Shown: positions 54,158 to 63,784 of the stretch, in pieces
Layout: each line of letters starts with the position of its first letter
Position numbering within the stretch: position 1 is the stretch's first letter
Assembly (NCBI GenBank): GCA_020633895.1
Contig: JACKCT010000002.1
Coordinates: 310,001-374,000, forward strand
Reading direction: 5' to 3'
Length of the DNA stretch: 64,000 nt
From: Deltaproteobacteria bacterium
Lineage (GTDB): Bacteria > Lernaellota > Lernaellaia > JACKCT01
The notes under the pieces: model-generated
The model's database searches: none
What the model saw: the letters and a program-made list of their open reading frames with translations, nothing else
What the model was told of the DNA's origin: nothing
Program-made: the position numbers and the translations under genes

Positions 54158-55864
54158 ATTGGGGCCATAAGCCGACGGCGGCGAGAACAGCAGGACATTC
54201 GGCGTCCGCAGCAGCAGATCGTACCCCGCGGCCTCGTCGGCGACCGAACGCATCGACCGGGTTTCCTTGGCGAAATCGCTTTCCGGGCCCAGGCCGCCCC
54301 GCACCGCGTTGATGTCCGAGAGAATCAGCCCCCGCAAGGTGGGGTCGAACTTTCCGGCCTCAATGCGCAGATGCACCCAATCGACGTATTGGCGTTCGTA
54401 GTCCGCCAGGGCCGCCCTGGGCTTCAAGAACCGGACATTCGGTTCGAGCAGATTGACCTCGAAGCGGAAAAGGGCCCACGTGGCGTCGACGCCGGTGATC
54501 GCCACCGGGTAGATTTTGCGCACCCCTCGCCGGGCATGGAGCGCGGCGACGAAGCGACGAGCGTCCTCCTTGGCCCAGTTGACCTCCGTGACCGGCGGCC
54601 GCAAGACGACGTCGTTCGCGTTCTGCACATACGCCAGATAGGGGTCTTCCCAATCCCAGGTGATGGGTTCGGTCGTTATGGCCCTTGTCGAACGGGCCAA
54701 ACTCGTCGCCGCCAGCGCCAACCCCAACGCGATGAACACCAAGCGCCGGTACTTGCCCCGCATTGATGAGAACGCCACGCCGACCAGGGGCGCCGCGCCG
54801 ACCACCGCCGGGAAAATATAGTAGGTGTTTTTCTTGGCGCTGATCGAAACCAGCGCGACCAGGCCGAAGGTCCAGAAGACGAGCATGTATCGGGATTTGG
54901 CGCGGGTGACGAACAAGAGGACGGCGCCGGACAGGGCGGCCAGGGCCAGGGGCCGACCCCAGTGATACGCGATGAGAAAATGGGGAACCGCCAGCGGCGC
55001 ACCGGGGCCGGATTTGGCGCCCATGGCGGTGCGTTCGTAGTCGGACAGGCCGTCGAAGATGTAGGCCATGTAGTCCAGGCTGCCGTTGTCCCGGGCGACG
55101 TAATAAAACGCAACGGCGGCCGCGGCCACGAACAGAGCAACGCGCGTCGCCTCCAGGGTCAGGCGTCGAGGCGAGCGCAACGTGAGACGGCGCGGATCGT
55201 CGTCATCCCGTCCGAACCACGAATCCAGCACCGTCCCGGCCAGGGCCGACCCCACGGCCAATGTGACCATGACCCCGTTGGACGGCACGAAGGCGTCGTG
55301 CGTGGCGCGCCCGGCGATCAGCCCCACCAGCGCCCCCATCCAAAAGCGGCGAAGTCCGTCCGAAAAATAGATGCAGACCACCGCCAGCGTCGCCGCCGTG
55401 ATATTGGTCAGGTGGTCGTCGAATGTCGTCGCTGAAGCGAGCACCACCGGCATCGCGGCCGCCGCGACCGCGCCGATCGCCCCGGCCCACGGCCCGCCGA
55501 TCCGCCACGCCAGCAGCGTGACCAGCACCATCCAGATCAAGGCGAGCAGCGTCTGGAAGTGCATCATGCCGATGTACGACCGGCCGAATAGATCGATCGC
55601 CCGGCCGGCGAAGACGAGGGTCAGCGGGTGATCCCGATAGGCAAAATCCCGATGCCATTGGGCGTCGCCGTGGTCGTGATAGACGATCACCGCTTGCAGA
55701 TCCTCGTGGGGCGACATGCGGATGACCGGCTCGCTTTCGTGATTCCACCAAAACAGCAACGCCGTCATCCCGCCGATGGCCAACACCACGATCAGGGCGC
55801 ACGCCGCCGTCGACAGAGCCTCGCCGTTCTCCTTGAGCGCCTTCATCCTGATGTTAATTTTCAT
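54143..55864 (-). CDS. Polytopic glycosyltransferase-like protein (GT39/ArnT type), copy 2
   Basis: The ATG at 55864, overlapping the end of the preceding gene by 11 bases, gives 573 residues; a longer frame upstream translates as a nonsense-rich shadow of the neighbour. About eleven membrane helices and YHDHGDAQWHRDFAYRDHP plus LFGRSYIGMMHFQ resemble the first periplasmic loop of ArnT/PMT-type transferases, which use polyprenyl-phosphate sugars. It is a paralogue of the next gene upstream (YHDHG, LFGRSY, KKN-Y-F motifs shared), a tandem duplication. No classical DxD or DE pair was confirmed. Acceptor unknown. Confidence 0.7.
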   Translation of the reverse strand: MKINIRMKALKENGEALSTAACALIVVLAIGGMTALLFWWNHESEPVIRMSPHEDLQAVIVYHDHGDAQWHRDFAYRDHPLTLVFAGRAIDLFGRSYIGMMHFQTLLALIWMVLVTLLAWRIGGPWAGAIGAVAAAAMPVVLASATTFDDHLTNITAATLAVVCIYFSDGLRRFWMGALVGLIAGRATHDAFVPSNGVMVTLAVGSALAGTVLDSWFGRDDDDPRRLTLRSPRRLTLEATRVALFVAAAAVAFYYVARDNGSLDYMAYIFDGLSDYERTAMGAKSGPGAPLAVPHFLIAYHWGRPLALAALSGAVLLFVTRAKSRYMLVFWTFGLVALVSISAKKNTYYIFPAVVGAAPLVGVAFSSMRGKYRRLVFIALGLALAATSLARSTRAITTEPITWDWEDPYLAYVQNANDVVLRPPVTEVNWAKEDARRFVAALHARRGVRKIYPVAITGVDATWALFRFEVNLLEPNVRFLKPRAALADYERQYVDWVHLRIEAGKFDPTLRGLILSDINAVRGGLGPESDFAKETRSMRSVADEAAGYDLLLRTPNVLLFSPPSAYGPNLTSM

Positions 55865-57572
55865 GATGGAAATCCGCGTCGGGCAGGGGGGCGTAGACGG
55901 CCATGTGGGGCGTGACCAGCAGGGGCGCCGCCCCTTGGGCCAATTCGGACAGTCGCCGCAGCGTCGCCTCCCGCTGAGCCAGGTCGGGGGCGTAGTCCAG
56001 GTTGGAAGCCACGGTGCGCACATGGAAGGCGAACAAGTCGGACAGGGGCGGAATATTCGGTGTCGGCAATTCGCGCGGGCTGACCCAATAGGTCGCGGAA
56101 AAATCCGCGTCGGCCGGAGCGTATTCGATCGGTACAAAACGCAGATTCGGCGCCGCCAGGCACGCCCGGAATCGGAACAGACCCAGGCCCGCGTTCGTCC
56201 CGACGATGCCTACTTGCGCTTCGGCGTCGGAGGGCGTGTTGCACAGGACGGTTTTGACCAACGCCGGCGCCGCGTCCTTGGTCCAATCCCGGTAGCGATC
56301 CGGGGGACGCAGCACTACGTCCGGCGAATTCTGGAGGTAGCGAATCGCCAGTTCGCCCCGCGCGGGCCCGATGGGTTTTTGCGTCAGGCCGTAGGCGGCG
56401 CGGCCGATCCCCGCCAGGGCCAGCAGGCACGCCGCCCCCAGGACGATCGAGCGGATCTTGCCCCGCCACGCGCTCAGGCCGATCCCCGCGATCGGCGCGG
56501 CGGCCACGGCGGCGGAGAAGGTGTAGAAGCTGTTTTTCTTGGGGCTGAACGAGGCGACGACGATCAATCCCAGCAGCCACAAGGCGAGCATGTATCGCTT
56601 GGGAACGCGCCGAATGAACAGGCTCGCCAGCCCGGCCAGGGTCGCCAGGGCGAGGGGCACGCCCCAGTGGTACTCGACGATCATCGCCGGGATGCCCAGC
56701 AGGCTCAGGGGTTCCCGCCAAGGCGAAACCACGCCGAACTCGGGAGCCGCCGCGCCCTGGAAGATGTAGGCGAAGTAGCCGTAGCCGCCTTGCCGATGGG
56801 CCCCGATCAGAAATCCGACGCCCAGGGCCGTCGCGGCGCCCAGGTAGGGCAACGAGCGACGCACCCGTTGGCCGACGGCGGTGGAGCGCTCGAAGATCGG
56901 CGGCCCGGAGCGGTCGATGATCCACGTTTCGAACGCCAGCCCGATCGCGGCCAGGGCAATCGACGCGGCGGCCATGAATCCCAACGACGGGTAGAAGCCG
57001 TCGGCCAGCAGCCGTCCCGCGAGCAGCCCCGCGACCAGGGCGGGCAAGGGGCGACGCAGGCCGTCGGAATAGCGCAGCAGCAGGATCGCGATCGCCGCGC
57101 CCAGGATGTGCGTGAGGTGGTCGTCGTAGGTCAGCGCGCCGCAGAGCAGCAGCGGCATCCCCGCCGCGAACAGCGCCGTCAGCATCGCCGCGATCGGCCC
57201 CGCCAGCGAATACGCGAGCCCGGCCAGCAGCGCCATCGTCGCCGCCGCCAGCAGGATCTGGCCGAGCATCAGCCCCGCGTAACTTCGCCCGAAGAGGGTA
57301 AGCGACGCGTCGGCGATGACCAGCGGCAGGGGATGGGACTGGGGCAGCCGATGCAGATGTCGACCCTCGGCGCCGTGGTCGTGATATTGCAGCGTGAGGT
57401 AGAGATCGTCGTGGGGACGGTCCAGCAGCAGCGGGTCGCTCGCGTTGACCCACCACCAAAGCAGCACGCCCACGCCGCCGATGGCCGCCGCGCCGACGAC
57501 CAACGCGACCGCCGTCCGCCACGAAGCGCGGTTGGACGAAGATCCCTCATGCGGGGCGGACATCGCCGTCAC
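55854..57572 (-). CDS. Polytopic glycosyltransferase-like protein (GT39/ArnT type), copy 1
   Basis: The 572-residue membrane protein starts 18 bases after phoR; an ATG three codons in is an alternative start. It has about ten membrane helices, LQYHDHGAEGRHLHRLPQSH followed by LFGRSYAGLML, the PKKNSFYTFSAAVAA stretch, and a C-terminal soluble part. It is paralogous to the next gene downstream but has drifted considerably. Location between phoR and the pst genes, same strand, short spacing, suggests expression with the phosphate-starvation genes. It may modify a surface glycan or lipid; not shown. Confidence 0.7.
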   Translation of the reverse strand: MTAMSAPHEGSSSNRASWRTAVALVVGAAAIGGVGVLLWWWVNASDPLLLDRPHDDLYLTLQYHDHGAEGRHLHRLPQSHPLPLVIADASLTLFGRSYAGLMLGQILLAAATMALLAGLAYSLAGPIAAMLTALFAAGMPLLLCGALTYDDHLTHILGAAIAILLLRYSDGLRRPLPALVAGLLAGRLLADGFYPSLGFMAAASIALAAIGLAFETWIIDRSGPPIFERSTAVGQRVRRSLPYLGAATALGVGFLIGAHRQGGYGYFAYIFQGAAAPEFGVVSPWREPLSLLGIPAMIVEYHWGVPLALATLAGLASLFIRRVPKRYMLALWLLGLIVVASFSPKKNSFYTFSAAVAAAPIAGIGLSAWRGKIRSIVLGAACLLALAGIGRAAYGLTQKPIGPARGELAIRYLQNSPDVVLRPPDRYRDWTKDAAPALVKTVLCNTPSDAEAQVGIVGTNAGLGLFRFRACLAAPNLRFVPIEYAPADADFSATYWVSPRELPTPNIPPLSDLFAFHVRTVASNLDYAPDLAQREATLRRLSELAQGAAPLLVTPHMAVYAPLPDADFHHEN

Positions 57573-57590
57573 CGCCGATCAAAAAGAAGT

Positions 57591-59366
57591 TTAGGCCACA
57601 CCGCCTAATTTAGAAGCGGCCCCCGGAAGGATCAACCAGAACGACGAGCCGTGGGGTTCGACGGGCGCGACGCCCACCTGGCCCTCCATCGCCTCGGCGA
57701 GGTTTTTGACGATGGCCAGCCCCAGGCCCGTGCCGCCCAGATCGCGGGAACGGCCCGGATCGACGCGGTAAAAACGCTCGAAAACCCGGGGTTGGTGCTT
57801 GGGGGGGATGCCCGGGCCGTTGTCGGCCACCTCGATGCGGACCCGGTCGCCCAGAAGCTCGGCGCTCACCTGGATGCGGCCGCCTTCGGGCGTATATTTC
57901 ACGGCATTGTCCAGATAGTTGAACAGGATCTGGTCCAGGGCCTTGGGATCGGCCTGGGCGATCAGGTTTTCATCGCAACGCACCACGATCTTTTGGCGCT
58001 TGTCGGCGGCTTTGCGTTCGATGGCTTCGGCGGCCTTGCGCACCGCCGGGGCGACGGGCATGACCTGCGGTTCGATGCGCTGACGTCCCGCCTCGATGCG
58101 CGACAGATCCAGCAAATCGGCGATGAGTTGGTCCAGGCGCTTGGCGTTGCGGGCGATGGCTTCCACAAACTTCTGGGCCGCCGTGGGGTGCTCGATGGCG
58201 CCTTCCTGCAACGATTCGGCGCTGCCGGCGATGATGCCCACCGGCGTGCGCAACTCGTGGGAGACATTGGCGACGAAATCACGCCGGATCGTTTCCAACC
58301 GACGCAATTCGGACACATCGTGCAGCACGACGACACTGTCCACCCCGGCGCGCCGGGCCGAGATCTGGGCCATGATCCGACGGGGCGCACGGCCGGTGGA
58401 ATCGAACTCGACCGACTGGGCCTCGTCGGCGGCCTGGTGCTCGAACAACTCGGCCAGAGCCGGAATGCGCACCGCCTCCAGCAGCGTCTTGCCCACCGGC
58501 GAGACGGTCAGGCCCAACAGGCGCATCGCCGCCTGGTTGACCACCGTGATGCGCTTGTTTTCGTTCAGGGCGATGACGCCCTCGCTCATGCCGTTGAGCA
58601 CGGCCATGAATCGGTCCCGCTCCAGCGCCAACTCGGCGACCTGCATCTCGAGGGCTTCGGCCAGGGCGTTGATCGACCCGGCCAGACCGCCCAACTCGTC
58701 GGAGGAGACCACATTGACGCGCAGGCCCTTTTCGCCGGTGGCGATGGCCTGGGTCTTTTCGATGAGGTGGCGCACGGTGCGGTAGATAAGCTGAGAGGAC
58801 AGGCCGCTCATGAAGATCGCCAGCACCAGTCCCAGGGCCCCCGCCGCCAGGATCGAGAACCGCAGCTTGCGGGCCAGTTGGTCCACTTCGGACAGGGGCA
58901 TGGCGACGCGGATGAGCAAATTTCGGCCGGCCGCCTGGGCGGGAATGGCGACGTATTCCATCTGGGCGCCGAGTTCGGGGCTGTAGCGGATGGCGATGCC
59001 GTAGCCGTCGTTGCGGGCGCCGACGAGTTCTTCCCGGTCCAGGGATTCCCGTGCAAAATCGGACGGGGACAGCCCGCGCGTGGAATCACCCACGACCTGT
59101 CCTTGATCGGTGAGCACCGTCACCTGGGCGCCCATCGAATGGCCCAGGGCATCGGCCAGATCGTCCACGGCGGCCCCGTCGGCGTCGGCGGGCAGGCGTT
59201 GCAACGCGTCGCCGACCACCTTGGCGAAACGCACCAGGTCGTCTTCAATGCGCGATTCGAGCCAGTTGCGAAGGGTAATTTCCAGGTAGACGCCCGAGGG
59301 GAGGGCGACCGCGAAAATCACGATGACGGAGACGAGGAAAAGTTTTCCGCGAACGCCCAGCCTCAA
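57591..59366 (-). CDS. phoR: PhoR-like sensor histidine kinase
   Basis: The 591-residue kinase has two membrane segments (about residues 9-28 and 165-185) around a periplasmic sensor, HAMP, PAS ([20 protein letters not shown]), HisKA with [17 protein letters not shown] (phospho-His), and HATPase ([36 protein letters not shown]). The periplasmic domain is larger than in E. coli PhoR. The start overlaps the phoB stop. Its position before the GT and pst genes supports phosphate sensing. Confidence 0.9.
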   Translation of the reverse strand: MRLGVRGKLFLVSVIVIFAVALPSGVYLEITLRNWLESRIEDDLVRFAKVVGDALQRLPADADGAAVDDLADALGHSMGAQVTVLTDQGQVVGDSTRGLSPSDFARESLDREELVGARNDGYGIAIRYSPELGAQMEYVAIPAQAAGRNLLIRVAMPLSEVDQLARKLRFSILAAGALGLVLAIFMSGLSSQLIYRTVRHLIEKTQAIATGEKGLRVNVVSSDELGGLAGSINALAEALEMQVAELALERDRFMAVLNGMSEGVIALNENKRITVVNQAAMRLLGLTVSPVGKTLLEAVRIPALAELFEHQAADEAQSVEFDSTGRAPRRIMAQISARRAGVDSVVVLHDVSELRRLETIRRDFVANVSHELRTPVGIIAGSAESLQEGAIEHPTAAQKFVEAIARNAKRLDQLIADLLDLSRIEAGRQRIEPQVMPVAPAVRKAAEAIERKAADKRQKIVVRCDENLIAQADPKALDQILFNYLDNAVKYTPEGGRIQVSAELLGDRVRIEVADNGPGIPPKHQPRVFERFYRVDPGRSRDLGGTGLGLAIVKNLAEAMEGQVGVAPVEPHGSSFWLILPGAASKLGGVA

Positions 59367-60067
59367 GCCGATTCCTCAACCGCCTTGTCTTGAAAGCGAT
59401 ATCCCACGCCGCGGATGGTTTCGATATAAGCCCCGGCCGCGCCCAGCTTTTGGCGCAGTCGCTTGACGTGCGTATCGACGGTGCGGGTCGTGACCTCGGC
59501 CTGGATGCCCCACACGCCGTCCAGGAGTTGATCCCGTGTCTGCACCCGGCCCTTGCGTTTGAGCAGGGTGGTCAGAAGGCGAAACTCCATCGCGGTGAGC
59601 ATCAGTTCCTTGTCGTCGACCCAGGTGCGATGGCCCTGCTCGTCGACCTTGAGGCGGCCGAAGGTCATCACGTCTTCCGCGCTTTCCTCCGGACGGCCGC
59701 GACGCAAAATCGCCCGGATGCGCAACAGCAGTTCGCGTATGGAAAACGGCTTGACCACGTAGTCGTCGGCGCCCACCTCAAAGCCCACCACCCGGTCGAT
59801 TTCCTCGCCCTTGGCGGTGGTCATGATGATGGGGATGGAGCGGGTGCGGGCGTCTTCCCGGATGCGCCGGCAGATTTCGGTGCCCGAAATGTCCGGAAGC
59901 ATGATGTCCAGGAGGACCAGGTCCGGCAGCGGCTCCTCGGCCGCCAGTTCGAGCCCCTTGGCCCCGGTGAGCGCGGTGCGCGTCTGGTAGCCTTCCCGCT
60001 GGAGGTTGTACTCCAGGATGGCCACCATGTCCTCTTCGTCTTCAACGATTAAAATCAGTGCCGACAT
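59363..60067 (-). CDS. phoB: PhoB-like response regulator (OmpR family)
   Basis: The 234-residue regulator has a receiver (Asp54 in VLLDIMLPD, Lys in YVVKPFSIREL) and a winged helix (MEFRLLTTLLKRKGRVQTRD, then RTVDTHVKRLRQKLG). PhoB activates phosphate-starvation genes through Pho boxes. It is the first gene of the phoBR-GT-GT run; no strong ribosome site or promoter was found in the 289 bases before it. Confidence 0.93.
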   Translation of the reverse strand: MSALILIVEDEEDMVAILEYNLQREGYQTRTALTGAKGLELAAEEPLPDLVLLDIMLPDISGTEICRRIREDARTRSIPIIMTTAKGEEIDRVVGFEVGADDYVVKPFSIRELLLRIRAILRRGRPEESAEDVMTFGRLKVDEQGHRTWVDDKELMLTAMEFRLLTTLLKRKGRVQTRDQLLDGVWGIQAEVTTRTVDTHVKRLRQKLGAAGAYIETIRGVGYRFQDKAVEESA

Positions 60068-60356
60068 GCCGCGTTATTGCCTTGTCCTTGTGGCGTTATC
60101 GTGGCGCGTTTTTGAACGGCCCGCAACATTGTAAACCCCATGAAGGATTTCACTCGAAAAGTCGCCCGGCCGCTCCCCTCACCGATGCGTACCCTAGCAG
60201 AAAACCGTCACGGCAACACGCACCCTGCGTGAGCGAGGCCGCGAAATTCGTCGGCGGGCCCCCTAGTCCTGGTCGGCGGCCTTGTCGTATATTGGCCGTT
60301 CTTGTTTTTGCCCGGCGCCCGACAGCGCGCCGACGGGCCTTGCACGAGGCGGTGCC

Positions 60357-60827
60357 ATGCTGACGATCCAGGATCTGCTCAACGACAAGCGCGTCTTTTT
60401 GGACGTGCCGGCGGCCGACAAGCTGGCGGCGCTCAAGACCGTCGTGCATCTGCTGGCCGAAGCCGGGCAGATCAACGCCGACGCCGAGGCGGACCTCTAT
60501 CGCCGCCTGGACGAGCGCGAGCAGCTCTCCACCACCGCCCTGGGCGAGGGCATCGCCATTCCCCACGCCTATTTCGAGCAGATCCCCGAACCGATGCTGA
60601 TTTTCGCCCGCCTGTCCAAGGGAGTGGATTTCGACGCCCCGGACGACCGGCCGGTGGACAAGATTTTTATGCTGCTGGGCGGCAAACGGGACCACACGCA
60701 GCATCTGATGATCATGGCGCGGCTCTCGCGCATGCTTAAAGACACGGGATTTCGCCAAACGTTGGACACCGCCGGGCAGCCCGGCGCGGTCTTGGATGCC
60801 GTTCGGGACGTGGAATCCCGGCACTAG
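60357..60827 (+). CDS. PTS EIIA (PtsN/fructose-type) domain protein
   Basis: The ATG at 60357, with GAGG upstream, gives 156 residues with a single EIIA domain: LNDKRVFLDVPAADKLAALK, LGEGIAIPHAYF (phospho-His at His-Ala-Tyr), and IFMLLGGKRDHTQHL. PtsN-like proteins are phosphorylated by the nitrogen PTS and control potassium transport. The gene begins a run with a PII-like protein and two antiporters, which fits regulation of ion flux. An upstream in-frame start at 60282 is not conserved. Confidence 0.88.
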   Translation: MLTIQDLLNDKRVFLDVPAADKLAALKTVVHLLAEAGQINADAEADLYRRLDEREQLSTTALGEGIAIPHAYFEQIPEPMLIFARLSKGVDFDAPDDRPVDKIFMLLGGKRDHTQHLMIMARLSRMLKDTGFRQTLDTAGQPGAVLDAVRDVESRH

Positions 60828-60835
60828 GAGACGCG

Positions 60836-61177
60836 GTGCAGGCGGTTTTTATCATCATCAGCGAGGCCGATCGGCTTCAGGACGTGCTCACCGGGCTTTT
60901 GGAAGTGGGCATCACGACGGCGACGATCATCGAAAGCCAGGGCATGGGCCGGGCGGTCATGGACAATCTGTCGATTTTCGCCGGATTCCGCGACCTGTGG
61001 AGCGGCAACCTGAGCTACAACCACACCCTGTTCACCGTGGTCGACGACGAGAAGGTCGAGGAGCTCATCCCCGTGGTCAAGGACATCCTCGCCCCCGGCG
61101 ATTCGCCCAGCAAGGGCGTGTTGTTCACGCTGCCGGTCGCCCGCCTGGTCAAATTCACGCCGTCCAAGGAAGACTAG
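60836..61177 (+). CDS. PII-like signalling protein, T-loop and ATP-site residues altered
   Basis: The 113-residue protein starts at a GTG with AGGAG upstream. It has the ferredoxin-like PII pattern (QAVFIIISEADRLQDVLTGL, HTLFTVVDDEKVEELIPVVK, FTLPVARLVKF). The T-loop region (about residues 40-65) lacks the uridylylated Tyr context and the GxG of the ATP-binding lip reads APGDSPSKG. It belongs to the non-GlnB/GlnK branch often placed beside transporters, and presumably binds a different ligand. Eight bases after the EIIA gene. Confidence 0.8.
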   Translation: MQAVFIIISEADRLQDVLTGLLEVGITTATIIESQGMGRAVMDNLSIFAGFRDLWSGNLSYNHTLFTVVDDEKVEELIPVVKDILAPGDSPSKGVLFTLPVARLVKFTPSKED

Positions 61178-61181
61178 CTCC

Positions 61182-62375
61182 ATGAAATCCCTGGTGGGCC
61201 TGGCGATCATCGCGCTGCTGGCGGTCTTCGGATCCCGGTTGCTCGAACGCCACTGGCACATCCCCGGGCCTCTCAAATCGGTCTTCGGCGGCGGGTTGAT
61301 CTACCTGGTCGCCGGCTATGTGCTCGGACCGTCCATGCTCGGCTACGTCACCGGCGAGGTGACGGTGCATCTGTCGCCGGTGGTGACGATCGGCCTGTTC
61401 TGGATCGCCTTTCTTTTCGGCATCAACCTCAAATGGCGCGATCTGCGTCGGCTGCATAACACCCTTTTTCTGTTCGTATTCGGACAGGCCTTCGCGGTCG
61501 TCGCGGTGGTGGGCGTCGCGTTCTGGTTTTTGCTGCCCAGCGTTTTCGGCGAGATCCCCCTGCGCGAACTGACCGCGGCGGTGCTGACGTTGGCGGCGTG
61601 CGCCTCGGGCACGGGGCAGGCGACGCTCTTCCGCCTCAAGATGAATCGAAATTTTCGCGGTCCCACGGCCCAAACGGCGTCGGTGGCGGCGACCCTGGAC
61701 GATCTGCCGGCGATCATCGTGACCGGTCTGGTGACGTTTTTCCTGCACGAGGCCACCCCCGCCGAGACGCACCCGCCGGGCTTTGCGTGGCTCGGATTGG
61801 CGGTGTCCATCGGCGGCCTGGGAGGCTGGGTGGTGGAACTGCTGCTGCGCCGGGCGGACAACGATCAGGCGCGGCTGCTGCTCATCCTCGGATGCATGTC
61901 GGTGGGCGGCGGCATCTGCGCCTATCTATCGATCGCGCCGGTCTTCGTGGGCGCCATCATGGGCGTGGTTTACGTCAACCTGAGCCCCCGGGACGACAGA
62001 GTCTTTGAAATCGTCACCCGCTCCGAATCGACGCTCTATGTCGTCTTCCTCATCCTGGTGGGCACCATCGTCAAACTCCAGCTCGAACAGTTGGCGATCC
62101 TGGGCGCGGTGTTCGTGGGAGTGCGCATCCTGGGCAAGGTGGGCGGCGGCGCGCTGTTCCAGCACTGGCTGCGGCTGCCGCAAAACCCCTCGCCGGCGGT
62201 GGGGCTGGCGTTGATCGCCCAAGGCGGCTTGGCGATTGCGCTGGCGATCCAATACGCCCGCGTCTTCCCCTCGGCCCTGGCGGACACGGTGGTCACGGTC
62301 GTGATCGCGTCGGTCGTCGTTAACGCCGTCTACGCCGAGCCCTTGGCCCTGCGAGCCGCGAGGGCGAAGCGATGA
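61182..62375 (+). CDS. Cation/proton antiporter-like membrane protein (CPA-type), subunit 1
   Basis: The 397-residue protein has about eleven membrane helices; GASGTGQATLF-type ACASGTGQATLFRLKMNR and TLDDLPAIIVT segments mark the Asp-containing helix regions of CPA antiporters. It exchanges monovalent cations for protons at the inner membrane. It starts five bases after the PII-like gene and overlaps the next antiporter gene by four bases. Confidence 0.8.
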   Translation: MKSLVGLAIIALLAVFGSRLLERHWHIPGPLKSVFGGGLIYLVAGYVLGPSMLGYVTGEVTVHLSPVVTIGLFWIAFLFGINLKWRDLRRLHNTLFLFVFGQAFAVVAVVGVAFWFLLPSVFGEIPLRELTAAVLTLAACASGTGQATLFRLKMNRNFRGPTAQTASVAATLDDLPAIIVTGLVTFFLHEATPAETHPPGFAWLGLAVSIGGLGGWVVELLLRRADNDQARLLLILGCMSVGGGICAYLSIAPVFVGAIMGVVYVNLSPRDDRVFEIVTRSESTLYVVFLILVGTIVKLQLEQLAILGAVFVGVRILGKVGGGALFQHWLRLPQNPSPAVGLALIAQGGLAIALAIQYARVFPSALADTVVTVVIASVVVNAVYAEPLALRAARAKR

Positions 62376-63727
62376 GGGTGCATCTGCTGGTGGCCGCGTC
62401 GCTGGTGACGATGATCTGGCTGCTGAAATTCCTACAGATCGGCCAGTTCTCCACCGTGGTCGACGAGGCGGCGCTGGCGTTCGGCTTCATCCTGCTGGTG
62501 GCGTTCATCGTCGGCAAGGCCGTCAAGCGTGTCGGGCTGCCCGGCCTGACCGGCTATCTGTTCACCGGCATGATCTTCGGCCCCTACGGCATTGGGGTGC
62601 TACATCCCTCGCTGCAGTTCGTCACCGCGGGCGCGCTGGAGGAATTGAAGGTCTTTCAGAGCATCGCGCTGGGCCTGATCGCGTTTTCCGCCGGCGGCGA
62701 GATGCGCCTGGAGTCGGTCAAAAAGCGCCTGCGAGGCATCCTCTACGTCGCCAGCGTCCCGTCGTTGTTCGAATTTCTCTGGGTCTTTGCCGCGACGTGG
62801 TTCGCCTCGCCCTATGTGGATTTCGGCCACGAACTGACCACCGCCGGGCGCGTGGGCGTGGCGCTGATATTCGGCGTGATCGCCATTTCCGTTTCGCCCG
62901 CGGCAACCATCGCCATCGTGCTGGAATACAGGGCCAAGGGGCCGATGACGACGATGGTGCTCGGCTCGGTGGTGGTCAAGGACGTGCTGGTCATTATCGG
63001 TTTTTCCATAACGCTGGTGGCGTCCAAGATCCTGATCCTGGGCAACACCGACTGGGATATCACGATCGTGGGCATCGTGGCCTGGGAGGTGTTCGGCTCG
63101 TTGGGTTTGGGCCTGCTGCTGGGGTACATCCTGGCCCAGTACATGCGCTACGTGGGGCGCGAAATGCCGCTGATCGTGCTGGCGCTGTCGTTTTTGGCGG
63201 TGGAATTGGCGCGGGATTTCCATCTCTCGGGCCTGCTGCTGCTGCTTTCGGCCGGTTTTTACGTCGAGAACTATTCGGAAGAGGGCGACCGCCTGGTGCA
63301 GGCGATCGACCGCTACTCGCTGCCGGTGCTGGTGCTGTTTTTCACCATGTCCGGCGCGAAGGTGCATCTGACGGATTTGCTGCCGGTGCTGCCGTTCGTG
63401 TTGCTTTACGTGGGCGTGCGCGTCTTCGCGGTCTGGGCGGGGGTGCTGGTGGCCAACAACATGGCCGGGTCCTCAACGCACATCAAAAAATACGCCTGGA
63501 CGGGCCTTATCTCCCAAGCGGGGGTGACGTTGGGCCTGGCGGCGCTGCTGTCCCGGGAGTTTCCCGAAATCGGCGGCACGGTGTCGACGATGATCGTCGC
63601 GGCGGTGGCGGTCAACGAAATCGTCGGCCCGATCCTTTTCCGCGAGGGCCTGAAGCGGGCCGGGGAGGTGGACGGCACGGACACGGACGGCGACGAAGCG
63701 CCGGCGGCTCACGGCGGCGGGCATTGA
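62372..63727 (+). CDS. Cation:proton antiporter (CPA2 type), subunit 2
   Basis: The 451-residue protein has about twelve membrane helices and CPA2-like features: LTGYLFTGMIFGPYGIG, ISVSPAATIAIVLEYRAKGP (the unwound helix region), VVVKDVLVIIGFSITL (Asp of the exchange site) and TGLISQAGVTLGLAALL. The C-terminal tail is short, without a TrkA-N domain. It may act alone or as a heterodimer with the overlapping upstream antiporter. Confidence 0.87.
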   Translation: MRVHLLVAASLVTMIWLLKFLQIGQFSTVVDEAALAFGFILLVAFIVGKAVKRVGLPGLTGYLFTGMIFGPYGIGVLHPSLQFVTAGALEELKVFQSIALGLIAFSAGGEMRLESVKKRLRGILYVASVPSLFEFLWVFAATWFASPYVDFGHELTTAGRVGVALIFGVIAISVSPAATIAIVLEYRAKGPMTTMVLGSVVVKDVLVIIGFSITLVASKILILGNTDWDITIVGIVAWEVFGSLGLGLLLGYILAQYMRYVGREMPLIVLALSFLAVELARDFHLSGLLLLLSAGFYVENYSEEGDRLVQAIDRYSLPVLVLFFTMSGAKVHLTDLLPVLPFVLLYVGVRVFAVWAGVLVANNMAGSSTHIKKYAWTGLISQAGVTLGLAALLSREFPEIGGTVSTMIVAAVAVNEIVGPILFREGLKRAGEVDGTDTDGDEAPAAHGGGH

Positions 63728-63784
63728 TCGACTTTTTAATCTTTTCTGAAGCTAATTTATGAATTGATATCGAGGCAAAAAATC

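Noticed and set aside
55776-59393. Long plus-strand open frames opposite the glycosyltransferases and phoR
   Set aside because: Low-complexity Arg/Gln-rich translations without recognisable domains; the minus strand encodes coherent membrane and kinase domains.
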